Assembly: GCF_003268675.1 (NCBI RefSeq)
Contig: NZ_CP029378.1
Location: 7,688,001-7,752,000 of the forward strand
From: Streptomyces bacillaris
GTDB lineage: Bacteria > Actinomycetota > Actinomycetes > Streptomycetales > Streptomycetaceae
DNA length: 64,000 bases
Direction: 5' to 3'
Below the pieces are notes generated by a model. It worked only from the letters and a program-made list of their open reading frames with translations. It was not told the DNA's origin and ran no database searches. How positions within the stretch are numbered: position 1 is the first letter of the stretch; every line of letters starts with the position of its first letter. Shown here one piece after another: positions 43,288 to 51,357 of this stretch. Both the position numbers and the translations under genes were made by a program.

Positions 43288-43776
43288 GTGCATCTGACAT
43301 CCGCCCGCCGCACCCTCGTCGTCACGGCCGCCCTCGGCCTCGCTCTCGCCTCCGCCCCCGCCGTGGCCCAGCCGCAGGCCACGGCCTCCACGAACGCCCC
43401 GGTGAAGGTGACGGTCACCGTGAAGGGGCCGGACGGGCTCCTCTTCAAGGGAAAGATCAAGACCAAGGGGCATGACGTCACCACCGCCACCGGCGGCACG
43501 CACCGCTGCGACGGCACCAACGGCGGCGCGAACCCGAGCGCCGTTCCCACGCCCACCGCGGCCCTGGACGACGCCGCCAAGAAAAGACACTTCACCTGGG
43601 ACGGCACCTGGTACGCCTCGTTCGACGACTACTCGGTCGACACCATAAAGAACGTCAGCGGCGGTGGCGTCGCCTACTGGAACATCGCCGTCAACGGCAC
43701 GTCGATCCCGGTCGGGGGCTGCCAGTTCAAGCTGAACGCCGGGGACAAGGTCGCCTTCACCTGGACCGCGTTCTAG
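43288..43776 (+). CDS. Secreted DUF4430 protein, probable cobalamin-binding
   Basis: 162 residues from GTG 43288 (GGAAGG upstream). Signal peptide 1-29 (APAVA|QPQ). The mature domain, ending SVDTIKNVSGGGVAYWNIAVNG and GGCQFKLNAGDKVAFTWTAF, is DUF4430, related to the C-terminal domain of animal transcobalamin and intrinsic factor. The riboswitch in front says it is made when B12 is scarce, so it is probably an extracellular B12 scavenger. There is no sortase motif or lipobox, so it is released or loosely held. No BtuCD genes are nearby. Confidence 0.85.
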   Translation: MHLTSARRTLVVTAALGLALASAPAVAQPQATASTNAPVKVTVTVKGPDGLLFKGKIKTKGHDVTTATGGTHRCDGTNGGANPSAVPTPTAALDDAAKKRHFTWDGTWYASFDDYSVDTIKNVSGGGVAYWNIAVNGTSIPVGGCQFKLNAGDKVAFTWTAF

Positions 43777-43810
43777 CGGCCAACTGGCGCCCGCCCGACA
43801 CCTGAGCCAC

Positions 43811-43842
43811 CTCCGCGCCGCGACCCTCCTCGCGGCGCGGAG
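43811..43842. terminator. Hairpin after the DUF4430 gene
   Basis: Perfect 13-bp stem (43811-43823 with 43830-43842), 6-nt loop, between the convergent DUF4430 and MerR stops. Confidence 0.7.
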
Positions 43843-43868
43843 TCCTCCGACCTGGCATCACGCCGACC

Positions 43869-44849
43869 TCAGCGCGCCCCGGGCGCGGCGGCTTCCCCGA
43901 ACACGGCCGACACCTGCGCGCCGAGCGCTTCCAGGAGCCAGTCGTGGGCCGACCCGGGCGTCGGCTCCGGAGGCCCGTCCGGGGCTCCGAGCACCTCGGC
44001 GGTCAGCTCCCAGTACCGGTCGATACGCGGATCGACCGCGAGCTGCCCGACGAGCCGGCGGCGGAACGACGGAGTATCGCGGATGCCGTACGTACTCGCG
44101 TACGCGTCCACGAAGCCGTCCAGCGCCTCCCCGGGACGGGGCACCCCACCCCGCCGCAGCTCCTCGCCCGCCAGGTCGTACGCCGTGGCGAGCCCCGCGT
44201 ACAGCACGGCCGACTCGCGCGCCCCCGCCGCCTCGTGCGCGCCGGGCTGACAGGGGCCACCCCTGCCGTCGCACGACCGGGACACGAAGGCGTTCAGCCG
44301 GGCGAAGGCGAGCACCTGCGCGGGCCGGGGGTCCTCCGGCGGCTGCGTTACCGCCACCTCCAGGAACGCCCCGACGGACCGGGCGGGCATCCGCGCGGGC
44401 AGCCAGGCACGCCAGAACCGGACCAGCGGGGCGGTGCTCGGCGCCTCGGCCACCGCCCCGACCAGCCGCAGCCGGGCGGCGCGTTCGGCCGGCGGACAGT
44501 CCCGTACGAGCATGAGCGCCGCCTCACGCCAGCGCAGCGCCCTCAGCTCCGCGCCGAGCGTCCGCAGCCGCCCGGCGACGGCACCCTCCAGCACATCCCC
44601 CGGACCCCCGGCGTCCTGCTCGTCGAGGATCCGGCGCACTTCCGCCACCGGCAGGCCGAGCCCCCGCAGCGACCGGATCAGGGCCAGCCGCTCCACGGCC
44701 TCCGGCCCGTATCTGCGGTGCCCGCCCGCACTGCGGGACGCCTCCGGCAGCAGCCCGCCGTCCGAGTAGAAGCGGACGGTCTTGACGCTGACCCCCGCGT
44801 ACCCGGCCAGCTCACCGATCGTGCAGAGACCGTCGCGCGACGAGAACAC
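43869..44849 (-). CDS. MerR-family regulator
   Basis: 326 residues from GTG 44849, which has GGGGAGG five bases upstream; the longer frame would begin with TTG. MerR winged helix CTIGELAGYAGVSVKTVRFYSDGGLLPEASRSAGGHRRYGPEAVERLALIRSLRGLGLP. The C-terminal 230 residues form a helical effector domain without clear metal ligands. A MerR-type promoter for the divergent hydrolase gene overlaps its ribosome binding site, so it should activate that gene. Confidence 0.88.
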   Translation of the reverse strand: MFSSRDGLCTIGELAGYAGVSVKTVRFYSDGGLLPEASRSAGGHRRYGPEAVERLALIRSLRGLGLPVAEVRRILDEQDAGGPGDVLEGAVAGRLRTLGAELRALRWREAALMLVRDCPPAERAARLRLVGAVAEAPSTAPLVRFWRAWLPARMPARSVGAFLEVAVTQPPEDPRPAQVLAFARLNAFVSRSCDGRGGPCQPGAHEAAGARESAVLYAGLATAYDLAGEELRRGGVPRPGEALDGFVDAYASTYGIRDTPSFRRRLVGQLAVDPRIDRYWELTAEVLGAPDGPPEPTPGSAHDWLLEALGAQVSAVFGEAAAPGAR

Positions 44850-44880
44850 TTGAACCTCCCCCAAGAGGAGTTCCTACGGT
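44850..44880 (+). promoter_or_regulatory. MerR-type promoter with 19-bp spacer
   Basis: TTGAAC (44850-44855), 19-bp spacer, TACGGT (44875-44880). The spacer region holds the near dyad GAACCTCC ... GGAGTTC (44852-44859 and 44867-44873). The over-long spacer with an internal palindrome is the signature of promoters activated by MerR proteins through DNA distortion. Confidence 0.75.
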
Positions 44881-44945
44881 ACCGGCGAGCGCTGCCGGAC
44901 CAGCCGGGCCGGTGCGCGCACGGAAGTGCCTGACGAGGAGGAACC

Positions 44946-46475
44946 ATGACCGTATTCATCCTGGTGGCCGGGGCGTTCACCGGACCGCACGTATGGCGGG
45001 ACACGGCCGCGTATCTGGTGGCGGGAGGCGCGGACGTCCGTACGGTGGCGCTCACCGGACTCGGCAAGGGCACGGGCGGTCCGGTGGAGGCCGTCGACCT
45101 GGAGACCCATATCGCGGACGTCCTCGCGGTGATTGACCAGGTGGCGGCCCAGGGCAGGGGCGACGTCGTGCTGGTCGGCCATGACTACGGCATCCACCCG
45201 GTGCTGGGCGCGGCCGACCGCCGGGCGGAGGTGGTCGCCCGGATCGTCCACCTGGACTCGGGGATGCCGAGGGACGGCGTACCCGCCCTGGCCGCCGTAC
45301 CGGATCAGCGTCTGCGCGAGGAACTCGCCGGGGGAGGGCGGACCGCCGGTGAACTGCCGCCGCCCGCGCGGGACGGCTGGTCCCGGTGGGGGAGTACGGC
45401 AGGGCTCTCCGAAGCGGCGCTGGACGGACTCACCGCCCTCGCCGCCCCGCAGCCGCTGGGCACCCTGCTCCAGCCGCTGCGGCTCACCGGCGCGGTGGCG
45501 GACGTGCCCGTGACCGGGGTGCTGTGCACCGGCAACGGACCGGGCATCGAACTGGTCCAGCTGATGGTGGACATGGGCGAACCCGCCCTCCAGGCCCTGG
45601 CCGACCCCCGGGTGACCTTCTTCGAACTCCCCACGGGCCACTGGCCGATGCTCTCCTGCCCCGCCGAGCTGGCCGGTGTCCTGACCGAGGCGGCCGCAGG
45701 CGGAGGCCACCGGCTGAAGGCCCCCGGCACCGACGGCCCGCCCCCGCATCTGCGGCCGTTCCTCCTCGACGTCCCCGAACGGCCCCGCGAACGGACCGGG
45801 AACACCGACCTGTACCTGCCCGAAGGACCGGGACCGCACCCGGCCGTGGTGTTCGTCCACGGCGGCCCCGTACCCGCCGGCGCACGGCCGACGCCCCGGG
45901 ACTGGCCGACCCTGACGGGGTACGCGCGGTACGTCGCCGGGCGCGGGGCCGTGAGCGCCGTACTCGACCACCGCCTGCACGCCGTGACCGACTACGGGCG
46001 GGCCGCCGAGGACGTGGCCGACGCGGTGGAACGGGTGCGGGCCGATCCGCGGGTGGACGGCGACCGGGTGGCCCTGTGGTTCTTCTCCGGCGGCGGCCCG
46101 CTCACCGCCGACTGGCTGGCCGCGCCCCCGCCCTGGCTGCGCTGCCTGGCCCTCAACTACCCCGTTCTCGCCCCGCTGCCGAGCTGGGGAGTGACCGACG
46201 CCCGGTTCCGGCCGGTACGGGCGATCGCTCACGCGGGGAGACTCCCGATCGTGCTGGTCCGGGCGGGGCGCGAGATGCCCGAGATCGCCGCGACCGTCGA
46301 GGAGTTCCTGACCGCGGCCGCACGCGGCGGGGCCGACGTCGAGGTGGTCGACGTACCGGCCGGCCGCCACGGCTTCGAGACCCTCGACCGGACGGCCGAG
46401 TCCCGCGAGGCCGTGCACCGCGCGGTCACGGCGGTACTGGCGCGCCTGGAGCGCGGCGGCCCGATTACTCGATGA
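44946..46475 (+). CDS. Tandem two-domain alpha/beta hydrolase
   Basis: 509 residues. Domain 1 (1-255): EstC-like fold with VAGAFTGPHVWRDT and nucleophile elbow GHDYG, where Asp80 replaces the Ser of esterases, as in epoxide hydrolases and dehalogenases; late His in LPTGHWPML. Domain 2 (about 285-509): VVFVHGGPV, elbow WFFSGGGP with Ser, and late AGRHGFETLDRT supplying His, as in dienelactone-hydrolase-like proteins. GAGGAGGA precedes the ATG. Two catalytic centres in one chain suggest consecutive reactions on one compound. Control by the divergent MerR regulator is likely. Confidence 0.83.
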   Translation: MTVFILVAGAFTGPHVWRDTAAYLVAGGADVRTVALTGLGKGTGGPVEAVDLETHIADVLAVIDQVAAQGRGDVVLVGHDYGIHPVLGAADRRAEVVARIVHLDSGMPRDGVPALAAVPDQRLREELAGGGRTAGELPPPARDGWSRWGSTAGLSEAALDGLTALAAPQPLGTLLQPLRLTGAVADVPVTGVLCTGNGPGIELVQLMVDMGEPALQALADPRVTFFELPTGHWPMLSCPAELAGVLTEAAAGGGHRLKAPGTDGPPPHLRPFLLDVPERPRERTGNTDLYLPEGPGPHPAVVFVHGGPVPAGARPTPRDWPTLTGYARYVAGRGAVSAVLDHRLHAVTDYGRAAEDVADAVERVRADPRVDGDRVALWFFSGGGPLTADWLAAPPPWLRCLALNYPVLAPLPSWGVTDARFRPVRAIAHAGRLPIVLVRAGREMPEIAATVEEFLTAAARGGADVEVVDVPAGRHGFETLDRTAESREAVHRAVTAVLARLERGGPITR

Positions 46476-46874
46476 CCAGCTCGACGTCGATGTTCCCCGG
46501 GTGGCCTTGGAGTAGGGGCAGTAGGCGTGGGTGGCCTCGACCAGCCGCTGCCCGACCTCACCGGTGAGGGAGTCCGGCAGCTCCACGCGCATCACGACCG
46601 CGAGGCCGAAGCCGTCGCCGTCCTTGCCGATGGAGACCTCCGAGGTCACGGAGACGTCCTTGGTGTCGACCTTCATCTCGCGGGCGACCGCCGCCATCGC
46701 ACTGGCGAAACAGGCCGCGTACCCGGCCGCGAAGAGCTGCTCGGGGTTGGTGCCCTTGCCGTTGCCGCCGAGGGCCGGGGGCAGGGCGAGCGGCAGATCG
46801 AGCTGACCGTCCGAGCTGACGGCCCGGCCCTCGCGGCCGTTGGCGGTGGCGGCGGCGGTGTACAGCGCGTCCAT
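46465..46874 (-). pseudogene. ohr: ohr, organic hydroperoxide resistance protein, with an apparent 1-bp frameshift
   Basis: From ATG 46874 (GAAGGAGGG upstream) the frame encodes a normal Ohr with the two redox cysteines Cys55 (YAACFASA) and Cys119 (AYCPYSK) up to KATRG, residue 127. There the frame slips: the expected ending NIDVELVIE and TAA at 46465-46467 lie in the neighbouring frame. One base seems to be missing at the CCCC run 46495-46498. Restored, the protein has 136 residues, the usual length. As written the frame runs on into the antisense of the hydrolase gene. Ohr reduces fatty-acid hydroperoxides. Sequencing error is at least as likely as a real mutation. Confidence 0.8.
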
Positions 46875-46936
46875 GGGGTGACCCTCCTTCGTCGGTACCG
46901 CGAACGGATCGCCCGCGGTCACGGAAGAAATAGTTG

Positions 46937-46970
46937 CACACCATTAAGTTGTGCACAACTTAATGGTGTG
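46937..46970. promoter_or_regulatory. 34-bp perfect palindrome, OhrR operator
   Basis: CACACCATTAAGTTGTG (46937-46953) is followed immediately by its exact reverse complement (46954-46970). It lies between the divergent ohr and ohrR starts, 20 bp before ohrR. Its TTAAGTTGTGCACAACTTAA centre is A/T rich. Binding by OhrR would shut off both genes until peroxide oxidises the regulator. Confidence 0.85.
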
Positions 46971-46990
46971 GTCGGCGGTACGCTGGACCC

Positions 46991-47509
46991 ATGACGCCGA
47001 CATCCGCTCCTGCCCCTGCCCCCTCGCCCGACCTCGCCGCCGTGCCCGACGCGGAGCTGCTGCGACTGGACCACCAGGTCTGCTTCTCGCTGCATGCCGC
47101 GTCGCGCGCGTTCGGCGGCTTCTACCGGCAGGCGCTCAAGGATCTCGGCCTCACCTACCCCCAGTACCTGGTCATGCTGGTCCTGTGGGAGGACGACCCC
47201 CGGCCCGTCAAGGCGATCGGCGAGCGCCTCCACCTGGATTCCGGGACCCTCTCGCCCCTGCTGAAGCGGCTGGAGGCGGCGGGACTGGTCCGGCGCGAGC
47301 GCAGCCGCCAGGACGAGCGTTCCGTGGTCGTCGAACTGACGGACGACGGAGTGCGGCTGCGCGAGCGCGCGCTGTCGATCCCCCGGGGCGTGCTCGCGGC
47401 GACCGGCCTGTCGGTCGGGGAGGTGCTCGCGCTGCAGGAGACGCTCGGCCGCCTCACGGCCGCCCTGGGGGAGGCGGCCGACGCTCCGGCCGAATCTCCG
47501 AAAGTCTGA
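46991..47509 (+). CDS. ohrR: MarR-family organic peroxide sensor OhrR
   Basis: 172 residues. Reactive cysteine Cys31 in LDHQVCFSLHAASRAF, the position of the sensing Cys of Bacillus OhrR. Winged helix: LTYPQYLVMLVLWED, VKAIGERLHLDSGTLSPLLKRLEAAGLVRRERSRQDERSV. No Shine-Dalgarno sequence before ATG 46991 and the operator ends 20 bp away, so the mRNA may be leaderless. Divergent from ohr. Confidence 0.93.
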   Translation: MTPTSAPAPAPSPDLAAVPDAELLRLDHQVCFSLHAASRAFGGFYRQALKDLGLTYPQYLVMLVLWEDDPRPVKAIGERLHLDSGTLSPLLKRLEAAGLVRRERSRQDERSVVVELTDDGVRLRERALSIPRGVLAATGLSVGEVLALQETLGRLTAALGEAADAPAESPKV

Positions 47510-47553
47510 CAGTTTCTCTTGTCATTACCCATGGATGACAGTTAAGCTTGTCG
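47507..47553 (+). promoter_or_regulatory. Duplicated TGACA-N8-TGTC operator over a leaderless promoter
   Basis: TGACA-N8-TGTCA at 47507-47524 and TGACA-N8-TGTCG at 47536-47553, 29 bp apart; the octamer spacers begin GTT in both. TTGTCA (47519-47524) and TAAGCT (47543-47548), 18 bp apart, would start transcription at about 47555, the ATG itself. The first repeat overlaps the ohrR stop codon. Confidence 0.6.
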
Positions 47554-47554
47554 C

Positions 47555-48181
47555 ATGGATGAAGCGACGGTCATCCCCACCCCGGCCCGCCACGACGAGA
47601 ACTTCTGGTCCGTGGTCATGGCACCGGTGGAGCCCGCATGGAGCGAGCCCGGCGACGACGACACGTTCGAGATGGACGGGAAGGTGCTCGACGCGGCCCG
47701 CGCCCTGGCCGAGCGGATATCGACGCGTGCCCACGCCTACCGCACCGCCGGTGAGCCTTTCGATGCCGCGCTCATGGCCGCCCCCGACCTGCAACTGGCG
47801 CTGCTGCGTTCGCTGTACGAGGCCAGGCGCTCCGTCGACCGGCTGGCCGAGAGCGCGGCCACCGCGGCCGGGCGCGGCGGGGCGAGCTACACGCAGCTGG
47901 GCGCGGCCTGGGGCGGCATCAAACGCCAGTCCGCCCGCCTCAAATGGCCGCACGCGGTGGTGAAGAGGCCCGCCGACGAGTCCATCCCGCTCGACTACGC
48001 GGGCGGTTCCGCTGTCATCCACCACGACCCGGGCGCGGATGCCTGGTGGTACACGGCCACGGCGGCGGACCGGCGGGAGGAGGAGTCCGAGGCCGCGTAC
48101 GGCACATCGGCCGAGGCCATCGCGCGGGCGACCGAGTTCCTCCTGGCCCATGCCCGTCCGGCGCGGCAGGACCCCGCATGA
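47555..48181 (+). CDS. Conserved hypothetical protein, probably leaderless
   Basis: 208 residues, no signal or membrane helix. Helical N-terminal half (LDAARALAERISTRAHAYRTAGEPFDAALMAAPDLQLALLRSLYEARRSVDRLAE), a central SYTQLGAAWGGIKRQSARLKWPH that could be a helix-turn-helix-like turn, and a C-terminal IHHDPGADAWWYTATAADR. I do not recognise a named family. No Shine-Dalgarno site precedes the ATG, and operator repeats abut it. It overlaps the methyltransferase start by 4 bp, so the two are coupled. Confidence 0.65.
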   Translation: MDEATVIPTPARHDENFWSVVMAPVEPAWSEPGDDDTFEMDGKVLDAARALAERISTRAHAYRTAGEPFDAALMAAPDLQLALLRSLYEARRSVDRLAESAATAAGRGGASYTQLGAAWGGIKRQSARLKWPHAVVKRPADESIPLDYAGGSAVIHHDPGADAWWYTATAADRREEESEAAYGTSAEAIARATEFLLAHARPARQDPA

Positions 48182-49026
48182 CCGGCGGGCCCCCGCCCCG
48201 GCGCGACGACCACCCGGAGGAGCCCCGGCGGGAGCATCTGGCCCGCACCTTCGACGAGGACGCGGAGCTGTACGACCGGGCCAGGCCCGGATATCCGCCG
48301 GAGCTGTACGAGGATCTCGGGCGGCTGGCCGGTGCCGGGCCCGGCAGTCGCGTCCTGGAGGTGGGCTGCGGGACCGGCCGGGCGACGGTGCCGCTGGCCG
48401 CACGAGGCTGCCGTGTCACCGCCGTCGACGCGGGCCCCCGCATGGCCGCGATCGCCCGCCGCAACCTGGCCGGGGCCGGCTTCGGCCCGGCGGAGGCGGA
48501 GGTGGTGACGGCGCGCTTCGAGGACTGGCCACTGCCGGGCGAACCGTACGACGTGCTGGTCTCGGCGACGGCCTTCCACTGGATCGACCCGGCGGTACGG
48601 ATGGCCAGGGCCGCCGACGCACTGCGTCCGGGCGGGGCGCTCGCCGTGGTGCGCGGCCAGCATGTGCGGGGCGGCACCGAGGAGTTCTTCGTCGAGGTCC
48701 AGCGCTGCTACGAGCGCTTCGACCCACGGACCCCACCCGGGCTGAGACCCCCGGCGGCGGCCGACGTCGACGGATCGGACCACCTGCGGGAGGTCGCGGA
48801 CAGCGGCCGGTTCGGCCCCACGGCCCTGCGCCGCTACGAGCAGGACCTCACCTTCACCACCTCCGGCTATCTGGAGCTGCTGCGGACCTTCTCCGGCCAC
48901 CGAGCCCTCCCGGACGCCGCCAGGAACGGGCTGCTGGGATGCGTCGAAGCGCTGATCGAGGGAGGTTACGGCGGCACGGTCACCAAGCGGTACCTCATCG
49001 AGCTGGCGGTGTCCCACCGGCGCTGA
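48178..49026 (+). CDS. Class I SAM-dependent methyltransferase
   Basis: 282 residues from ATG 48178 (ATGA overlap with the previous stop). Motif I VLEVGCGTGRATVPLA, motif II acidic VDAGPRM, and post-motif TAFHWIDPAVRMARAADALRPGGALAVV, the UbiE/SmtA-like type with the FHW signature. The substrate is unknown; it probably methylates a small molecule. Ends 32 bp inside the tail of the convergent PEP-mutase-like gene. Confidence 0.87.
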   Translation: MTGGPPPRRDDHPEEPRREHLARTFDEDAELYDRARPGYPPELYEDLGRLAGAGPGSRVLEVGCGTGRATVPLAARGCRVTAVDAGPRMAAIARRNLAGAGFGPAEAEVVTARFEDWPLPGEPYDVLVSATAFHWIDPAVRMARAADALRPGGALAVVRGQHVRGGTEEFFVEVQRCYERFDPRTPPGLRPPAAADVDGSDHLREVADSGRFGPTALRRYEQDLTFTTSGYLELLRTFSGHRALPDAARNGLLGCVEALIEGGYGGTVTKRYLIELAVSHRR

Positions 49027-49909
49027 CGCCTTCACCGCTCCGGGCGGCGGGGGTGGCCCGGGGGCCGGGCAGGTGGTGCCGGCTGATGTTCCGCTCCAGC
49101 AGAGCGGTCGACGCCCGTACACCGATCGACGTGCCGGGCGTGAAGTCCGGCAACCGCCCGTCGGCCTCCTTCAGTTCACTGAGCGCGCTGTCGATGGCGG
49201 CATGCGCAGCAAAGAGACAGGGGGTGCTGTAGATCGCCAGCTGGCATTCCAGATCGGTGAGTTCGGAGAGCGAGAGCCGTGGCGACTTGCCGCCCGCCAT
49301 CTGGTTGAAGGGCAGAGGCTTGTCGTCGATGACCTTGCGAATACGGCGGATCCACTCGACGTCCCGCACACCGTCGACCAGCACCACATCCGCGTCGGTC
49401 TCCGCGAGGGCCTGGGCCCGGCGCAGGATGTCCGCCTCCTCGGTGGCGTCGGTGCGGGCCACGACGACCAGGTCCTGCCGGGTCTCCAGAACGAGGTTCA
49501 GCTTGTCGAGGTACTCCTCCAGCGGCAGTACCGTCTTGCCGTCCGCGTGGCCGCACCGGCGCGGCCGCCGCTGGTCCTCCAGGATGACGGCGGAGGCCCC
49601 GGTCCGCTCCAGCCGCTGCACCACATGGCACGCCACCTCCTGGTCGACGTACCCGTCGTCGATGTCGACCAGCAGATGGTGCGAGGAGAAGGCGAGCCGG
49701 AGCCGCTCGACGAAGGCGACCATGTCCGGCCAGGCGATGAAGCCGATGTCCGGCAGCCCGTAGTGGGAGGCGGCGAAACCGAAACCGGAGACGAAGAACC
49801 CGTCGTAGTGCCGGGCGGCGACCGACGCCGAGTACATGTCGTAGATACCGACGAGCGGGGTGGTCCCGGGCAGGTGGATCTGCTCGCGCAGCGCGCTTCC
49901 GTAGCGCAT
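48995..49909 (-). CDS. Isocitrate lyase / PEP mutase superfamily protein
   Basis: 304 residues from ATG 49909 (AGGAGAAGGA upstream; the frame to 50107 is Arg-rich and non-coding). Superfamily motifs: GIYDMYSASVAARHYDGFFVSGFG, VDIDDGY with metal-binding Asp residues, ILEDQRRPRRCGHADGKTVLP and VVARTDATEEADILRRA. Members include PEP mutase, methylisocitrate lyase and carboxy-PEP mutase. The CGH segment follows the lyase pattern loosely, so a C-C lyase on an oxaloacetate-like acid is possible. No phosphonate genes are near. Confidence 0.85.
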   Translation of the reverse strand: MRYGSALREQIHLPGTTPLVGIYDMYSASVAARHYDGFFVSGFGFAASHYGLPDIGFIAWPDMVAFVERLRLAFSSHHLLVDIDDGYVDQEVACHVVQRLERTGASAVILEDQRRPRRCGHADGKTVLPLEEYLDKLNLVLETRQDLVVVARTDATEEADILRRAQALAETDADVVLVDGVRDVEWIRRIRKVIDDKPLPFNQMAGGKSPRLSLSELTDLECQLAIYSTPCLFAAHAAIDSALSELKEADGRLPDFTPGTSIGVRASTALLERNISRHHLPGPRATPAARSGEGVSAGGTPPAR

Positions 49910-50113
49910 GTCCTTCTCCTCGCGTGCGGCCGTGAACCGCGTGTGGTGGCGGGGGCGGTTCGCGCACGGAAGGACGGCGAGGGCCGCACCCCGCGACGGT
50001 GTGCGCACCCGCGAAAACCATGATCGATTCGCGGGTGCTCGCCTACATGTACCGGCCCGGACACGCTCAACGCGCGGCGACACGCGGTGTCTTGCCAGGC
50101 GGGGCACCGATCG

Positions 50114-50713
50114 TCAGGCCGCGTGACCGAAACGCCAGGCCTCGATGTCTCGATAGTGGATCGGCCCCGGACCCCGGCCGATGTTGCTGCCCACCAGATG
50201 CAGCCGCTCGGCCTCCCAGGCCCGGCCCGAGAACGAGGCGAGCCCCGCGGCGATCTCCACCGCCCCGCCCCGGTCACCCCGGCGGGAGCGGGCCAGCGTC
50301 AGATGAGGCCGCAGCGGCCGCTCGGGGAAGGAGACACCGCAGGCCCGGACCAGCTCACGTACGTCGGTGGCGAGCCGGTGCAGCCCTTCCAGGTCCCCGT
50401 CGATCCCGCTCCACAGGACCCGCTCGTCGAAGTGCCCACCGCCGCGTAGCGCCAGCCGCAGGGGCCGACGTCGCGCAGCCAGCCCGGAGAGCGGGGACAT
50501 CAGGGGCGGGACGGCGGCCAGGGGAAGTTCACCGAGGAACGCCAGGGTGATGTGCCAGTCCTCGATCCGGTTCCACCGCAGGCGGGGGTGGGCCGCATAG
50601 GCGGGACGCAGGGCCCGCTCCAGCTCGTCCTTGGCATCGTCGGGCGGGGCGAGCGCCAGGAACACGCGGATCGTGGCGGCCTGTTCACGCTCGTCCACGG
50701 CGGGTCCGGTCAT
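50114..50713 (-). CDS. thpR: RNA 2',3'-cyclic phosphodiesterase (2H family)
   Basis: 199 residues from ATG 50713 (GTG 50734 and 50758 are in-frame alternatives). The two HxTx motifs are HITL (His54) and HLTL (His137), about 80 residues apart, as in ThpR/LigT. IRVFLALAPPDDAKDEL opens the fold. The enzyme hydrolyses 2',3'-cyclic phosphate ends of RNA; ligase activity is seen only in vitro. Confidence 0.88.
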   Translation of the reverse strand: MTGPAVDEREQAATIRVFLALAPPDDAKDELERALRPAYAAHPRLRWNRIEDWHITLAFLGELPLAAVPPLMSPLSGLAARRRPLRLALRGGGHFDERVLWSGIDGDLEGLHRLATDVRELVRACGVSFPERPLRPHLTLARSRRGDRGGAVEIAAGLASFSGRAWEAERLHLVGSNIGRGPGPIHYRDIEAWRFGHAA

Positions 50714-50820
50714 GGCGTCGGGCAGTTCGTTCACCTGCGTACGGTACGTGTCGACCACGCTCCCGTCGCAACGCGGGGGAGCGGACGACCGGGAGGCGCC
50801 GTCACCAGGGAGGAACCGCG

Positions 50821-51357
50821 TCAGGAACTCGTGCGCTGCGCGGCCCCCCGCGGGCTCCAGGTGGCGTTGACGACCGCGATGCTCGCCTCGCCGCTCTCGA
50901 ACAGGCGGGACAGTTCGGCCGGACCGACCGGCCCGCCGACGTGGTCGACGAGCAGGACGGGCTGCGGCTCACCGTCCTGCTCGGCGGGCACGAAGCCGGT
51001 GCTGATCTCCCGCCGCAGAAGAACGACATGCTCGCCACCGTCGGAAGCAACGAGAGGCAGGTTGTCCAGGGCGCCGAGCAACTCCTGCCCGTGCGCAGCG
51101 AGATCGTGAGCGAGGACGTCCCGGTGCGCCGAGACGATGACGGTGAGCCGGTCACCGGTGCGTTCGTACCGTGCGGCCAGATCGTCGGGCAGCAGGTAGA
51201 AGACCCCGTCCTCCCCCTCGTGCCCCCGGTTCAGCAGCAGGCAGGCCATGCGCTCGGCCGGATCGGCCGACGCCTGGTCGAGGTCGAGGATCACTTCCCG
51301 GCTCTGCGGGTCGAGGGCCGGGATGGTGCTGATCCACATACGGGTGAGGTCGTCCAT
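50821..51357 (-). CDS. Conserved hypothetical protein
   Basis: 178 residues from ATG 51357; the frame to 51549 has a Pro/Arg-rich non-coding extension. Contains MWISTIPALDPQSREVILDLDQASADPAERMACLLLNRG, GVFYLLPDDLAARYERTGDRLTVIVSAHRDVLAHDLAAHGQELLGALDNLPLVASDG and EISTGFVPAEQDGEPQPVLL. No membrane segment. I do not recognise the family. It is the upstream neighbour of thpR on the same strand, 107 bp apart. Confidence 0.6.
   Translation of the reverse strand: MDDLTRMWISTIPALDPQSREVILDLDQASADPAERMACLLLNRGHEGEDGVFYLLPDDLAARYERTGDRLTVIVSAHRDVLAHDLAAHGQELLGALDNLPLVASDGGEHVVLLRREISTGFVPAEQDGEPQPVLLVDHVGGPVGPAELSRLFESGEASIAVVNATWSPRGAAQRTSS

Noticed and set aside
44874..46922. 682-codon minus-strand open frame
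   Set aside because: Only its first about 127 codons after 46874 encode Ohr. The rest is antisense to the double hydrolase and results from the apparent frameshift.
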